NCBI GenBank assembly: GCA_036417435.1
Contig: CM070904.1
Coordinates: 60,768,408 to 60,832,407, forward strand
Reading direction: 5' to 3'
DNA: 64,000 bases
DNA from: Inia geoffrensis
Lineage: Eukaryota > Chordata > Mammalia > Artiodactyla > Iniidae
The notes below the pieces were generated by a model, which saw only the letters and a program-made list of their open reading frames with translations, searched no databases and was not told where the DNA came from. This document shows positions 1 through 11,228 of this stretch, one piece after another. Each line of letters starts with the position of its first letter. Position 1 is the stretch's first letter. The position numbers and the translations under genes are program-made.

Positions 1-1642
1 GAAATGTGACATACCCATTTCCCATAACTGTCAAAGAAAGTATCATCTGCCTTAACATTGTGTGCTGTTACCATCCCAAGATCCCTGCCAAAACCCACAC
101 TACACTACCTTTTATGTAAGGGCAAACCCCTAAACGCTATAGCAACTCGGGACAAGGAGAATCTAGCATAAGGTTGCAGCCTGCTGGTTTGTGAAAGACT
201 AGTTACAGGGTTATACATATTAAAAATCTCCTTACCGATCCCTAGGTTCCTGTTTCAGTGGTGATTTTACACACAGTGTAGACCTCTGTCATTCCACATA
301 ATATAAACAGACACATAGATTAACAAAGCAGAGTCATTTTAAGAATTTCAGGTTCTTTAAACAAGCCTTAGACCTTTCACTGAGCATATTTTTATGTGTA
401 TTTGGTATGTATTTGGGAGGTACATCACAGAAAAGATAAAATAATTTACTTTGTATTTCATCTTTTACTGTGAGCTTAATGGGATGGGTAATGTAACAGA
501 TTTTCATAGCCCTACAACGTTATTGTCCCTTACTTTTCTTAGCTGCGGCCTTCTACTTTTTCTCATTAATTGCCCTTTTCTGGGTACTATTCAGGCACTC
601 AGATGAAATGTAGCAGGCAAGAAGGACCATGCTTCCACAAATCTCCCAGTCTTAATCACAGATGGAGATTATTTCATTCCACCTTGAAGCTTATTCAAGT
701 TCTATATTTGTAGACATTCATTTTCTTGGAAGATGCTAATTTGATGTTTGAAAATCTCCCATAGTATATTTCTGGTGTCCCAGAAAACATGTTTGTGATT
801 TTTTCAAAAAGGTAGCACATGTTCTTCAGTACACAGATTAAAGAAGTAGCATTCATATTCTGTTTGCCATTTTTACTCATAAAAATCTCTCAATTTCATG
901 TTCTGATTGTGCTAAACAGCATGCCAACTGTTTAATTGTAGTTTACAACATTGATCATAAAATGATGAACCCCCATCCTGTAAGTCTCTGTGGGTTTCTC
1001 TGGTAAATTTGACTACTATCTGCTTCCATTCCACAAAGCAGATGTTTTTAAAAGACATTTATTTGAAAGATTGCATAAATTTAATGCATAATTAGTAATT
1101 GTGACACACCGTACTACAATAAGGTTCACTTTATTCAGTAATTAGGAAATGACCCGTTTGTATATCTGAGGTATAATAGCTATATGTACATACATTTATG
1201 TGGGTGTATACGATTTGTGAATTACAAGTTTTCAAAGAAACAGTAAATAATAGCAAAAATTATCTTGAAAACAATTTAATTTCCTTTTAGTGATTCAGAA
1301 GAGATTTCAGTATCTTTTTGTCTTTGCAGGTATACATTATCATTGGACTCTACTATAGAAGTAGAAAAATGACTGAAGATCTTATTCACAGTATAGAATT
1401 TGGTTGTTTTACAGTTCATATTAAATAAACCTCTTTAACCAACTTTGTAAAACTGTAACTTTTATATTTACTGAAATACAAAGCACAAAATAGGTACCCT
1501 GTACTCTAAACCCAATTATGTAGGTCTTCAAATTAGATTTGGGGTACATGAGGATTTAATATTTTAGTGTTCTAGTTAACATCTCTGTGTCCTTTTCTAT
1601 ATTCTGTTTTCTGAGGCATTGCATTTAAAACTATAAGAAACA

Positions 1643-1768
1643 TAGGCTTCCCTGATGCAGTCCAGTGGTTAAGACTCTGCGCTTCCACCGCAGGGGCACG
1701 GGTTCAGGGAACTGAGATCCTGCATGCCACACGGCACAGCCAAAAAGTAAATGAATAAAAAATAAAAG
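1643..1768 (+). mobile_element. tRNA-derived SINE, CHR-1/Bov-tA-like, with 11-bp target-site duplication
   Basis: The body carries the diagnostic run of this family: a CCAGTGGTTAAGACTCTGCGC-like A/B-box region, a GGGTTCAGGGAACTGAGATCC stretch, then an A-rich tail. The perfect direct repeat TATAAGAAACA lies on both sides (1632-1642 and 1769-1779), which marks it as an L1-mobilised insertion. It is a different subfamily from the CHR-2-like copies elsewhere in the window. Divergence from the family pattern suggests moderate age. Confidence 0.8.
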
Positions 1769-1954
1769 TATAAGAAACAGATACTAACATTTAGAGGGCA
1801 GATGATCATATTACTTGGGGGTAATTTTGTTTGATTTTGTTTGTGTTTGCATTGAGATTCTAATTCTGTTAAGTTTTACTGTTAGGGTGACCAGTATGGA
1901 ATAATGTATCTTACAATTTGTACTTGATCTGTGTAAGATTCTTTCTCTCTTTCT

Positions 1955-2108
1955 TTCTTTTATTAAAGCATGGTTGATATACAATATTATATTAGTTTTG
2001 GGTGTACAGCATTGTAATTTGACATTTATATACATTACAAATTGATCATAATAAGTCTAGTAACCATCTGTCACTGTACAGAGTTACTGCAATATTGTTG
2101 ATTATATT
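1955..2108 (-). mobile_element. Old L1 3'-end fragment, antisense
   Basis: Read in reverse this resembles the 3' untranslated end of an older mammalian L1: a tail region, then a motif resembling TGGTTGATATACAATATTATATTAG and GGTGTACAGCATTGTAATTTGACA on the + strand. It sits just left of the younger antisense L1 and may be where that L1 inserted. The assignment rests on remembered L1 3'-end patterns. Confidence 0.5.
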
Positions 2109-2122
2109 CTCTTTTTCTTTTT

Positions 2123-2335
2123 CTTTCTTTTCTTTTTTTTTTTTGCGTTACGCGGGCCTCTCACTGTTGTGGCCTCTCTCGTTGCGAGGCACAGGCTCCG
2201 GACGCGCAGGCTCAGCGGCCATGGCTCATGGGCCCAGCCGCTCCGCGGCATGTGGGATCTTCCCGGACGGGGGAACGAACCTGCGTCCCCTGCATCGGCA
2301 GACGGACTCTCAACCACTGCGCCACCAGGGAAGCC
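2123..2335 (-). mobile_element. CHR-2-like SINE inserted in the tail of L1 copy 1
   Basis: This is a reverse-complement copy: T-run at 2132-2144, then CGGGCCTCTCACTGTTGTGG, ending in CACCAGGGAAGCC. It is flanked by a perfect 14-bp duplication, CTCTTTTTCTTTTT, at 2109-2122 and 2336-2349. That duplication is itself part of the L1 poly(A) tail read in reverse, so the SINE landed in the tail. Long open frames across it are a property of this SINE sequence, not genes. Confidence 0.92.
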
Positions 2336-3419
2336 CTCTTTTTCTTTTTAATACATCTTTATTTCAGTATAATTGCTTCACAATACTGTGTTAGTTTCTG
2401 TTGTACAACAAAGTGAATCAGCCATATGCATACATATATCCCCATATCCCCTCCCTCCCACCCTCCCTATCCCACCCGCCTAGGTCATCGCAAAGCACCG
2501 AGCTGATCTCCCTGTGCTATGCGGCTGCTTCCCACTAGCTATCTGTTTTACGTTTGGTAGTGTATATATGTCCATGCCACTCTCTCACTTCGTCCCAGCT
2601 TACCCCTCCCCCGCCCCATGTCTTCAAGGCTGTCCTGTACATCTGTGTCTTTATTCCTGCCCTGCCCCTAGGTTCATCTGTGCTGTACATTATGTCCCCA
2701 TGACTTAGTTATTTTATAACTGGAAGTCTGTGCCTCTTAAGCCCCTTCACCAGTTTTGCCAACCATCCCCCCACACCCATCCCTTGACAGCTAATTTCTT
2801 TCCCTGTGTCTATGAGTCTGTTTTGGTTTTTAGCTTCCACATATAAATGAAATCATATGGTATTTGTCATTGTCTGACTTACTTCACTTAGCACGATACC
2901 CTCTAGGTCTGTCCATGTTGTGGCAAATGGCAAAATTTCATTCTCTTTTATGGCTGAGTAATATTCACACAAGGGAATACCACATCTTTAGCCATTCATC
3001 CATTGAAGGACACTTGGGCTGCTTTCGTATTTGGCTATTGTAAGTGATGGTGCAGTGAACATATGAGTGCATATATCTTCTCAAATTAATGCTTTTATTT
3101 TCTTCAGATAAATATACAGAAGTGAAATTGCTGGATCATATGGCAGTTCTATTTTTAATACTTTGAGGAGCCTCCATACTCTTTTCCATTATGGCTGCGC
3201 CAATTTACAATCCCACTAACAGTACCCAAGTGTTTTCTTTTCTCCACATCGTCACCAACACTTGATTTTTGTCTTTTTGATAATAACCATTCTGACAGCT
3301 GTGAGGTGATAGCGCATGTGGTTTTGATTTATATTTCCGTATGACTAGTGACGTTGAGCATCTTTTCATGTGTCTGTTGATCATCTGTATGTCTTCCTTA
3401 TAAAAATGTCTATTCAAGT

Positions 3420-3554
3420 GGGAGGGAGGGAGACGCAAGAGGGAAGAGATATGGGGACATATGTATATGTATAACTGATTCACTTTCTTATAAAGCAGAA
3501 ACTAACACCGTTGTAAAGCAATTATACTCCAATAAAGATGTTAAAAAAAAAAAA
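3420..3554 (+). mobile_element. 5'-truncated L1 3'-end insertion (135 bp) nested in L1 copy 1
   Basis: This short piece carries the L1 3' terminus in the opposite orientation to its host: GGGGACATATGTATATG, then GATTCACTTTCTTATAAAGC, an AATAAAGATG signal and an A-run ending at 3554. It is flanked by a perfect 12-bp duplication, GTCTATTCAAGT (3408-3419 and 3555-3566). Removing it and one repeat restores continuous L1 sequence. Confidence 0.9.
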
Positions 3555-5007
3555 GTCTATTCAAGTTCTCTGCCCATTTTTTAATTGAATTATTTCTTGT
3601 TTTCTTGTTTTTTGTTTTTTTTGATGTGAATTTGTATGAGTTCTTTATGTATTTTGAATATTAACCCCTTAACATATATATCATTTGCAAATATCTTCTC
3701 CCAGTCAGTGGGGTGCCTTTTCATTTTGTTGGTGTACGAAAGCTGTTTAGTTTGAGGTAGTCTCGTTTGTTTATTTTTGCTTTTGTTGTCCTTGCCTGGG
3801 GAGACAGATCCAAAGAAATATTGCTAACGCTGGTGTCAAAGAGTGTACTGCCTATGTCTTGTTCTAGGGTTTTATGGTTTCAGATCTTACATTTGAGTCT
3901 TCAATCCACTTTGATTTTATTTTTGTTTGTGTTGTTAAAAAAAAAAAAAAAAAAGTGACCCAGTTTCATTCTTTTGCATGTAGTTGTCCAGTTTTCCTAA
4001 CACCATTTATTGGAGTGACTGCCTTTCCCCATTGCATATTCTTGGCTTCTTTGTAGTAAATTAATTGACCATATAAGCATGGGGTTTTTTGGATTTGTTT
4101 GAGAAGGATAAGTCTTAACTTTTCTTTTGTTTTTTTGTTTGGTAGAATTCACCTGTGAAGCCAGTCTGGACCTGGGCTTTTGTCTGTTGGGAGTTTTTTG
4201 ATTACTGATTTAATTTCATTACTAGCAGTCTGCTCAGATTTTCTGTTTCTTCCTGATTCAGTCTTGAAAGATTTTGTGTTTCTAGGAATTTATCCATTTC
4301 TTCTAGGTTATCTGATTGGTTGGCTTATAATTGTTTGAAGTAATCTCTTACAATCCTCTGTGGTGTCAGTTGTAACTTCTGCTTCATTTCTGATTTTATT
4401 TATTTGAGTCCCCTCTCTGTTTTTCTTGATGAGTGTAGCCAAAGGTTTATCAATTTTATCTTTTCAGAGAACCAGCTTTTAGTTTCATTGATCTTTTCTA
4501 TTGTTTTTTTAGTCTCTATTTTAGTTATTTCTGCTCCAATCTTTATTACTTCCTTCTTTCTGCTAACTTTGGGCTTTGTTCTTTTTCCAGTTCCTTTAGG
4601 TGTAAGGTTAGATTATTTGTTTCAGAATTTTCTTGTTTCCTGAGGTAGTCCTGTATCACTATAAACTTCCCTCTTAAAACTGATTTAGCCTAGTCCCATA
4701 GATTTTGAAATATTGTGTTTCCACTTTGTCTCAAAGTATTTTTTTATTTCTTCTTTGATTCCTTCATTGACCCATTGGTTGTTTAGTTGCATGTTGTTTA
4801 GCCTTCAGGTGTTTGTGGTTTTGCCAGTTTTCTTCTCGTTATTGATTTCTAGTTTCATACTATTATGGTCAGAAAACACACTTGATGTGATTTCAGTCTT
4901 CATAAATTTATTGAGACTTGTTTTGTGGCCTAACGTGATCTATCCTGGAGAATGTTCCATGTGCCTTAGAAAAGAATGTATATTTTGCTATTTTCAGGTG
5001 GTGGAAT

Positions 5008-5011
<4 letters not shown>

Positions 5012-5062
<51 letters not shown>

Positions 5063-5083
5063 ATGTATATATATATATATATA
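5012..5083. repeat. (TG)n followed by (TA)n microsatellite
   Basis: About 24 uninterrupted TG units run from 5012 to 5060, and after a short TTATG break about nine TA units run to 5083. The array lies within the endonuclease part of ORF2 of L1 copy 1. The equivalent position in L1 copy 2 (near 16.14 kb) has no such array, so it expanded after insertion. It is likely polymorphic. Confidence 0.95.
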
Positions 5084-5572
5084 CATTAAGTCTGTTTGGT
5101 CTAATGTGTTGTTTAAAGTCAATGTTCCCTTATTGACCGTCTGGTTGATCTGTCCATTGATGTAAGTGGGGTGTTAAAGTCCCCTATTATCATATTGCTG
5201 TCAGTATGTCCCTTTATGTATTTAGGTGCTCCTGTGTTGGGTGCATAGCTGTTTACAAGTTATGTCCTTTTATTGGATTGATCCCATTATCATTATATAA
5301 TGCCCTTCTTTGTCTCTTGTTACAGTCTGTATTTTAAATTTTATTTTGCCTGATACAAGTATTGCTGCCCCAGCTTTCTTTTCATTTCTGTTTGCATGGA
5401 ACATCTTTTTCCATCCCTTCATTTGTGTGTTTGGATCTGAAGTGAGTCTCTTGTAGGCAGCATATATATGGGTCTTGTTTTTTAATCCATTCTGCCACCC
5501 TATGTCTTTTGACTGGAGCATGTTGTCTATTTCCATTAAAAGTAATTATTGATAGGTACATACTTAATGGCC

Positions 5573-5773
5573 TTTTTTTTTTTTTTTTTGTGGTATGCGG
5601 ACCTCTCACCGTTGTGGCGTTTCCCGCCGCGGAGCGGAGCGGAGGCTCCAGACACGCAGGCTCAGGGGCCCAGCCGCTCCGCGGCATGTGGAATCCTCCC
5701 GGACCGGGGCACGAACCCATGTCCCCTGCATTGGCAGGCGGACTCTCAACCACTGTGCCGCCAGGGAAGCCCC
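5573..5773 (-). mobile_element. CHR-2-like SINE inside ORF2 of L1 copy 1
   Basis: A reverse-complement SINE with a T-run at 5573-5589, the GACCTCTCACCGTTGTGG head and a GCCAGGGAAGCC end. A short duplication, ATGGCC, flanks it (5567-5572 and 5774-5779). Removing it rejoins the host L1 sequence ACTTAATGGCCATTTTG. It interrupts the N-terminal endonuclease part of the L1 ORF2. Confidence 0.9.
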
Positions 5774-8700
5774 ATGGCCATTTTGTTAATTGTTTTCTGG
5801 CTGTTTTTATAGTTCTTCTCTATTCCTTCCTTCTTCTCTTCCCTTGTGATTTGATGGCTTTCTTTAGTGTAATGTTTATATTTCTTTCTCTTTATTTTTT
5901 GTGTATCTGTTACAGGTTTTCGGTTTGTGGTTCCCATGAGTTTTATATAGAACAGCCTATGAATATAGCAGTCTATTTTAAGTTGATGGTCACTTAAGTT
6001 TGTGCACTTTCTAAAAGCACTACTATTTTTACCCCCCTCCCTGAACATTTTATGTTTTTGAGGTCATATTTTATTTTTAGTTTGTGTATCACTTAACTCA
6101 TTATTTTAGATATAGATGATTTTACTACTTTTGTCCTTTAACCTTCACACTGACTTTTTAGGTGGTTGATCCACTACTTTTACTATATGTTTCCCTTTAC
6201 CAGTGCTATTTTTTTCTTTCATCATTTTGTTCATTTGTTTGTTTGTTCCTAGTTATAGCCTTTTCTCTTCCATTTAAAAAAGTGCTTTTAACATTTTTTT
6301 AAGACCAGTTTAGCGATGATGAACTTCTTTAGCTTTTACTTGTTTGGAAAGCTCTTTATCTCTCAGTTCTGAATGATAATCTTGCTGGGTAGGGTATTCT
6401 TGGTCGTAAGTTTTTCCTTTCATTACTTTGACTATATCCTGCCACTCCTTTATGGCCTGTAAGGTTTCTGCTGAAAAATCAGCCAATTGCCTTATGGCAT
6501 ATTAACCCTTGTATGTGACTTTTTGTTTTTCTCTCTTTAACTATTGCCATTTAATTATGTCTTGGTGTGGATCTCTTTGAGTTCATCTTATTTGGGACTT
6601 TGTGCTTCCTGCACCTGTATATCTGTTTTCTTCCCCAGGTTAGGGAAGTTTCAGCCGTTGTTTCTTCAGATGGATTTTCTGTCCTTTTCTCTCTCTCTTC
6701 TCCTTCTACAGACCCTGTAATGTGAATGTTAGATAGTTGATGTTGTTTCAGTAGTCCCTTAAACTGTCCTCATTTTTTAAATTCTTTTTCCTTTTTGCTC
6801 TTCTTATTCAGTGATTTTCGCCATCCTGTCTTCCATATCATTGATATGTTATTCTGCATCCTGTAATCTGCTGTTGATTTCCTCTAGTGTGTTTTTTACT
6901 TCAGTTATTTTATTCTTCAATTCTGATTAGTTCTTTTTTATATTTTCTCTCTCTTTTTCGAAGTTCTCCCCGAGTTCATCCATTCTTCATCCTAGTTTGG
7001 TGAGCATCTTTATGACCATTATTTTGAACTCTACCTGGTAAATTGCTTATCTCCATTTTGTTTAGTTCTTTTTCTGAGTTTTTGTCTTGTTTTTTTCATT
7101 TGGAAGCTATTCCTTTGTCTCCTCATTTGTCTAACTCTCTGTGTTTGTTTCTATGCATTAGGCATATCATCTATTTCTCCTGGTCCTGAAAAGGTGGTCT
7201 TATATAGAAAGTCCCCTGTGAGGTCCAGTATCACAATTCCTCCTGGTCACAAGAGCCAGGATATCCAGGGCTACCCCTGTGTGTGCCCTCTTGTTGTGGT
7301 TAGACCACTATTGCTACAGGCACTCTGGTAGGCTGGGCTCACCCCTTGGTCCAGCCAGCTGATAGGTTTTTCCTCAACTGCTGCAGGCACACTGATGTGT
7401 GGGGCTGGTCCCCAGCTCAACTGGCTGCAAGGCCAGCCGGAATTGTTGCAGACATGCTGATATGCTGAGCTAGCTCCCTGGAGTGGGAGCCACTTTGGAG
7501 GGGTGCCAGTGCTGGCTGGGGCTACCCACTGGCTGGGGCAGAGTGAGAACCACTTTAAAGGGGCCCGCTGGGACAGGTGGGTTGTGCAGGGCTGGTCCTC
7601 AGGAACACCTGGGGAAGGTGCACAGTGTTAGGTTGAAAAAAGAGAAACAGAAATGGCAGCTGCCAGCAACAGGTCAGCCAGGGGGAAGGAAAGTGAAAAG
7701 AAACAAAATGGCATCTGACAGTGTTTCCATTCCCAAAGAAAGTTCCACCAGATACCTGCCGTCTGGCACATACCCCCAAATTGGTCAGCGAATCTCCTTC
7801 TCATATGACCTTGATGCTTTTCAAGCTGTTGCTTCTGCCCTGGTACCTGGAACAGGTGAGTTTGTGTGTGAGCTCTTTATGGGCAGAGTCTTGGTTTCCC
7901 ACAGCCCTCTGGCTCTTCCAGACTTAAGCCTTGCTGGTTTTCAAAGCCAGACATTATGGGGGCTTGTCTTCCTTGTGCAGGTCCCCTGGTCTGGGGAGCA
8001 TGATGTGGGACTTGGGTCCCTGGCTTCTCAGGGGCCCTCCACGGTTGTAATATCTCTCCCGTTTGTGGCTTGCTGCACTAAGTGTGTGCGTTCTGACTAG
8101 ACCGTGTATCTTCCCCTCCTACCCATTTCAATGTGGACTTTTCTTTATATCCTCAGTTGTAGAAAATATGTTCTGCTAGTCTTCAGGCCATTCTCAGACA
8201 TGGTTGTTCTATCCGTAGTTGCAGTTTTGTGTATCCGTAGGAGGAAGTGAGCTTAGGATCCTCCTACTCTGCCATCTTGATCCCATCAAGATTATTTGAA
8301 ATAGCTTCTCTTAGAAAAGAGTGTAAATGAGCACAATTGCTTGTCACCTGGTTTGTGAGAAAATGTTCCATTGGATAAAGAGACAAAATTGCTGAAGTAC
8401 AGATTTTTAGCATGTCTCTTTTTCTTTTCTTATTTAAATAATATCTCCTAATGGTTAAAAAGAGAGAGACAGAACTCTAATGGTTTTGGTTTCCATGGTG
8501 ATAATTTTTCAGATTCTGATACTGCATGCCACCTAGTGTTTCCAAGCCAAGAGCTTTGATGTAATGGTATCCCAGGTTTTATCTTGTACTAAAGCTGAAG
8601 CTAGGAACTATCTAAACGTCTTTTTATTTTTAAAGGTGGCCCACTTTTCCATTATGCCAATTCTTGAAACTGCCAGATTGGTACTTCCATGTCTATAGTT

Positions 8701-9394
8701 TGTTGCCATTTCCTATGTGATTTTCCAGTGTTCCATTCCTGGATGAAATAAAGGTGGATTAATACCTAGCTCTGATTTCAGGTCCTCTCTTGTTTAGCTT
8801 CTCTGAGGCATTCCATTCCCTGTAAAACTCTTATAACCTAGCAAACTATGTATTTTACTTAGTCCCTAATAAAACTCCTTCAAGAATTGCTGTGTAAGAG
8901 TGTTTCGAACTGTGGAAAGACAGAAGACTTACAAATGAAGCACATTACTCTTCAGTATTATCAGCCTGATACAGACTTAGATCATGTTTCAGTGTGCACC
9001 AGGGAATCCACATACAATCTGAAATCTGTACTGAAATTCCAAACTTAAGAATTCAGAACTGTCACAGAGCTCTGCTACCTAGAAGTGTAATGTCAAATGA
9101 TAAACCTAGAGACAGGTTCATCAAAAACCTATATTAAGAATGTCAACAAATCTTTCTGGAGGCTAGGAAACAAAACCTTGGATTGAATCTGACATCAAGT
9201 TAAAGGTTTAGAATGTGGCATCCCAGTTCTCCTGTAAACCCTATATTCACTTTCCAAACTAGCTTGATCAGCATTGCCTAAAAGTTTTACTTTGCTTTTC
9301 ATAGACAACCTTGTTGAACACAATAAAGTAAAGCCCACAGCACAATGCCAGGCATGAATCAGTGCTCAATAAAGAGAAGCTGCTATTCTTACTG

Positions 9395-9750
9395 GGAATT
9401 TGTTTGTTCAATAAGTATTTACTGAGCACCTACTGAGTGCTATGCACCTATCCTAGGCATTGAGGATACAACAGTAAACAAAGCAGACAAAAGTCCCTGC
9501 CTGCTTTGGGCTTATAGTCTAGTGGAGAGAGATGGTGATAAGTGCTATAAAGAAAGGGCAAACTGGCCTCCTGTGGTAAGTGGATACTGCTTAGATATTA
9601 CTTCCTTTAGGAAATTTTTCCTAAGCTCCTCTCCCCCGACAGTAACACAAACATGTGCATGCATGGTGACACACAAGCACTGTATCTTTTCTCAGCTGCA
9701 TGCTTAGAGCCTGGCATATAGTAGGGCCTTAATAAATAGATAAAGAAAGA
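9395..9750 (+). mobile_element. L2-like ancient LINE fragment
   Basis: The stretch has the wording typical of mammalian L2 3' regions: TTCAATAAGTATTTACTGAGCACCTACTG, then CCTAGGCATTGAGGATACAACAGTAAACAAAGCAGAC and CCCTGCCTGCTTTGGGCTTATAGTCTAGTGG-like words. The later part ends with a GCCTGGCATATAGTAGGGCC motif shared with MIR/L2 ends. Recognised from pattern memory; boundaries are approximate. Confidence 0.6.
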
Positions 9751-10795
9751 AAGTCAGAAAGGAAAGACTAATTTCAATCCTTCGGATTGTGTGTTAAACT
9801 CAGAATGTGATACCGATTCAATTTAAATCTGTAAAGCGAGAGTGAAGTGGCATTCCTGAAAAAAAATGTTAGCAACATGAGGGTTAAACTTGAGGAAAGA
9901 AAGACTTGTCATGAAGATAATCAGAATATGGGCAAATATATTTTGAAGAACCTAGAGGAAAGAGAGCATATTTGATTAGAATTGGGAAAAGGCAGTATAA
10001 GCTACACCACCTAAATTTACAGTGTAAAAAAGAGGTTGGAATCGGGAAGAAGATAAGTTGTTTTGTTTTTTAAGTTCAAGATGGCAAAATGATACAGTTG
10101 AAAATAAAACAAGATAATGGGCGAGACAGATTTGAGTAAGGAAAACAATAATGAGGTTAGATTTGTCTATATTCATTTTGTAAAGACTATAAGAATAAAA
10201 TAAGCAAATGGATAAGAAATTTAAATTTCCATTGTTGGCAATTCTGAAAACTCTGCACAGAGTTCCTTTGATTTTAGATGATATCAAATGTGACATAAAA
10301 AGCTAGCCCTACCTTCAAAGGTTTCATCACCAAGCTCAATAATGTGAATTCATGCACGTTTTCATTTCAGTAGTTTGAGATATGGAGGATCTTTTTTTAC
10401 ATAGTCACCCTTCTCACTCCATCTGTTAATCCTCTTGGAGGAACTCACCCTGAGAGGTGAGTTTTCCAAGGGGTAACAAGGTCAGTTTTCAGATTTTAAT
10501 TTAATGTAGTATGTAAGTTAATTTGTGGCTGGTAATCAGGATGAAAAACATTCATGAAATTTAGCAAAATATATTAATAAACTGAGTATATGGAACACTC
10601 TCATATAGAAGAGAGTCCAAATGACTGTGCAATTTAAGGTGAAAATAGTCTTGTATTAACTTGTATGAAGTCTTGAGTTAATAGTCTTGTATTAAGATTA
10701 TAAGGCATTACTGACAAATACCTGAACCCTTTTTTTAGCAAGTTTTTATGTATTATTTTCACTGAGTTTAGCTGAGTAAACTTATCTTCTTCCAG

Positions 10796-10927
10796 ATGTG
10801 CCAAATACTGGTGTAAACAAACCTAGAGCTTCTGACGCTGTCCATCCCAATAACTATCTCATCAGGACAGAGCCAGAGCAAGGAACCCTCTACTCACCAG
10901 AACAGACGTCTCTCCATGAAAGTGAGG
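10796..10927 (+). CDS. PKP4: PKP4 internal exon (exon a in view): head domain start
   Basis: This codes about residues 94-138 of plakophilin-4. It reads VPNTGVNKPRASDAV, then NNYLIRTEPEQGTLYSPEQ and SLHESE, nearly identical to the human protein as I recall it. The exon starts after TTCCAG with two bases completing an Asp codon, and ends with the first base of a Gly codon. The segment belongs to the low-complexity head between the N-terminal coiled coil and the armadillo repeats; no catalytic residues are expected. The donor in use is most likely G^GTCTGT, because it keeps the SEG-SLGNS reading into the next exon. A stronger-looking GTGAGG lies six bases upstream (see findings). A GTG in frame at 10798 is not a start codon. 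Confidence 0.93.
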
Positions 10928-11037
10928 GTCTGTTGTATTATCTTTTAAGTATTAGATTTGCTTTTAATAATTCCATTTTGAAAATGAACATCAGAAGTGT
11001 AAAATGAAGATATATTCTGCTGGCTTCATTCCTTCAG
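10928..11037 (+). other. PKP4: PKP4 short intron (110 bp)
   Basis: A GT-AG intron of only 110 bp, phase 1, with the acceptor TTCATTCCTTCAG. It contains no repeat. It is by far the shortest intron in the window; the next shortest is 204 bp. Confidence 0.9.
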
Positions 11038-11228
11038 GATCATTGGGTAACTCAAGAAGTTCAACACAAATGAATTCTTATTCCGACAGTGGATACCAGG
11101 AAGCAGGGAGTTTCCACAACAGCCAGAACTTGAGTAAGGCAGATAATAGGCCACAACATTCATTCATAGGATCAACTAATAACCACCTGGTGAGGAATTC
11201 AAGAGCTGAAGGACAAACACTGGTTCAG
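11038..11228 (+). CDS. PKP4: PKP4 internal exon (exon b): head domain
   Basis: This codes about residues 138-201: SLGNSRSSTQMNSYSDSGYQ, then a Ser/Asn-rich stretch with FIGSTNNHLVRNSRAEGQTL, ending VQ. Length is 191 nt, entered in phase 1 and left in phase 0, with a textbook CAG^GTAAGC donor. The DSGY and Ser-rich composition fits the phosphorylation-prone head of p120-family proteins, which lies before the armadillo domain. The open frame runs past the donor into the intron only by chance. The match to human PKP4 is by memory. Confidence 0.95.

Larger units (their letters stand above)
2109..8290 (-). mobile_element. Near-full-length L1 retrotransposon, antisense, degraded and internally deleted (L1 copy 1)
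   Basis: Reading the minus strand, the element starts near 8285 with the L1 5' leader (GGGATCAAGATGGCAGAGTAGG). It runs through a GC-rich 5' UTR at about 7.2-8.3 kb, a decayed ORF1 at about 6.3-7.2 kb, the ORF2 endonuclease at about 4.7-5.8 kb and the ORF2 C-terminal part at about 3.1-4.1 kb, and ends in a tail near 2.1-2.35 kb. The endonuclease segment still shows the LQETH motif. About 1.2 kb of the reverse-transcriptase region is missing near 4100 compared with a standard L1. Two SINEs and a short L1 fragment are inserted in it, and a TG/TA microsatellite has expanded inside it. Many stops and shifts show it is dead. A possible target repeat (GATTAT, 2100-2105 and 8290-8295) is weak. Confidence 0.85.
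1..10795 (+). other. PKP4: 3' part of a large PKP4 intron (upstream of the first exon in view)
   Basis: No stretch here matches the N-terminal PKP4 coding sequence, so I read it as intron preceding the exon at 10796. From 1 to about 1640 I see AT-rich unique sequence with no gene or recognisable repeat. A short SINE lies at 1643-1768, an old L1 3' end follows, and a near-full-length antisense L1 fills about 2.1-8.3 kb. From 8296 to 10795 there is AT-rich unique sequence apart from an L2-like fragment near 9.4-9.75 kb. The intron ends in a pyrimidine tract and CAG at 10793-10795. Open frames in this interval belong to L1 or are chance. Confidence 0.75.

Noticed and set aside
2095..2416. Several overlapping open frames on both strands, 60-99 codons
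   Set aside because: They recur with the same wording at every CHR-2-like SINE in the window (also 5.5-5.8, 15.0-15.4, 20.7-21.0, 27.0-27.4, 35.8-36.1, 55.8-56.1, 60.2-60.4 kb). They reflect the GC-rich SINE sequence, not genes.
7483..8100. 205-codon + strand frame
   Set aside because: It lies antisense in the 5' UTR of L1 copy 1. That region is GC-rich and lacks a recognisable protein family.
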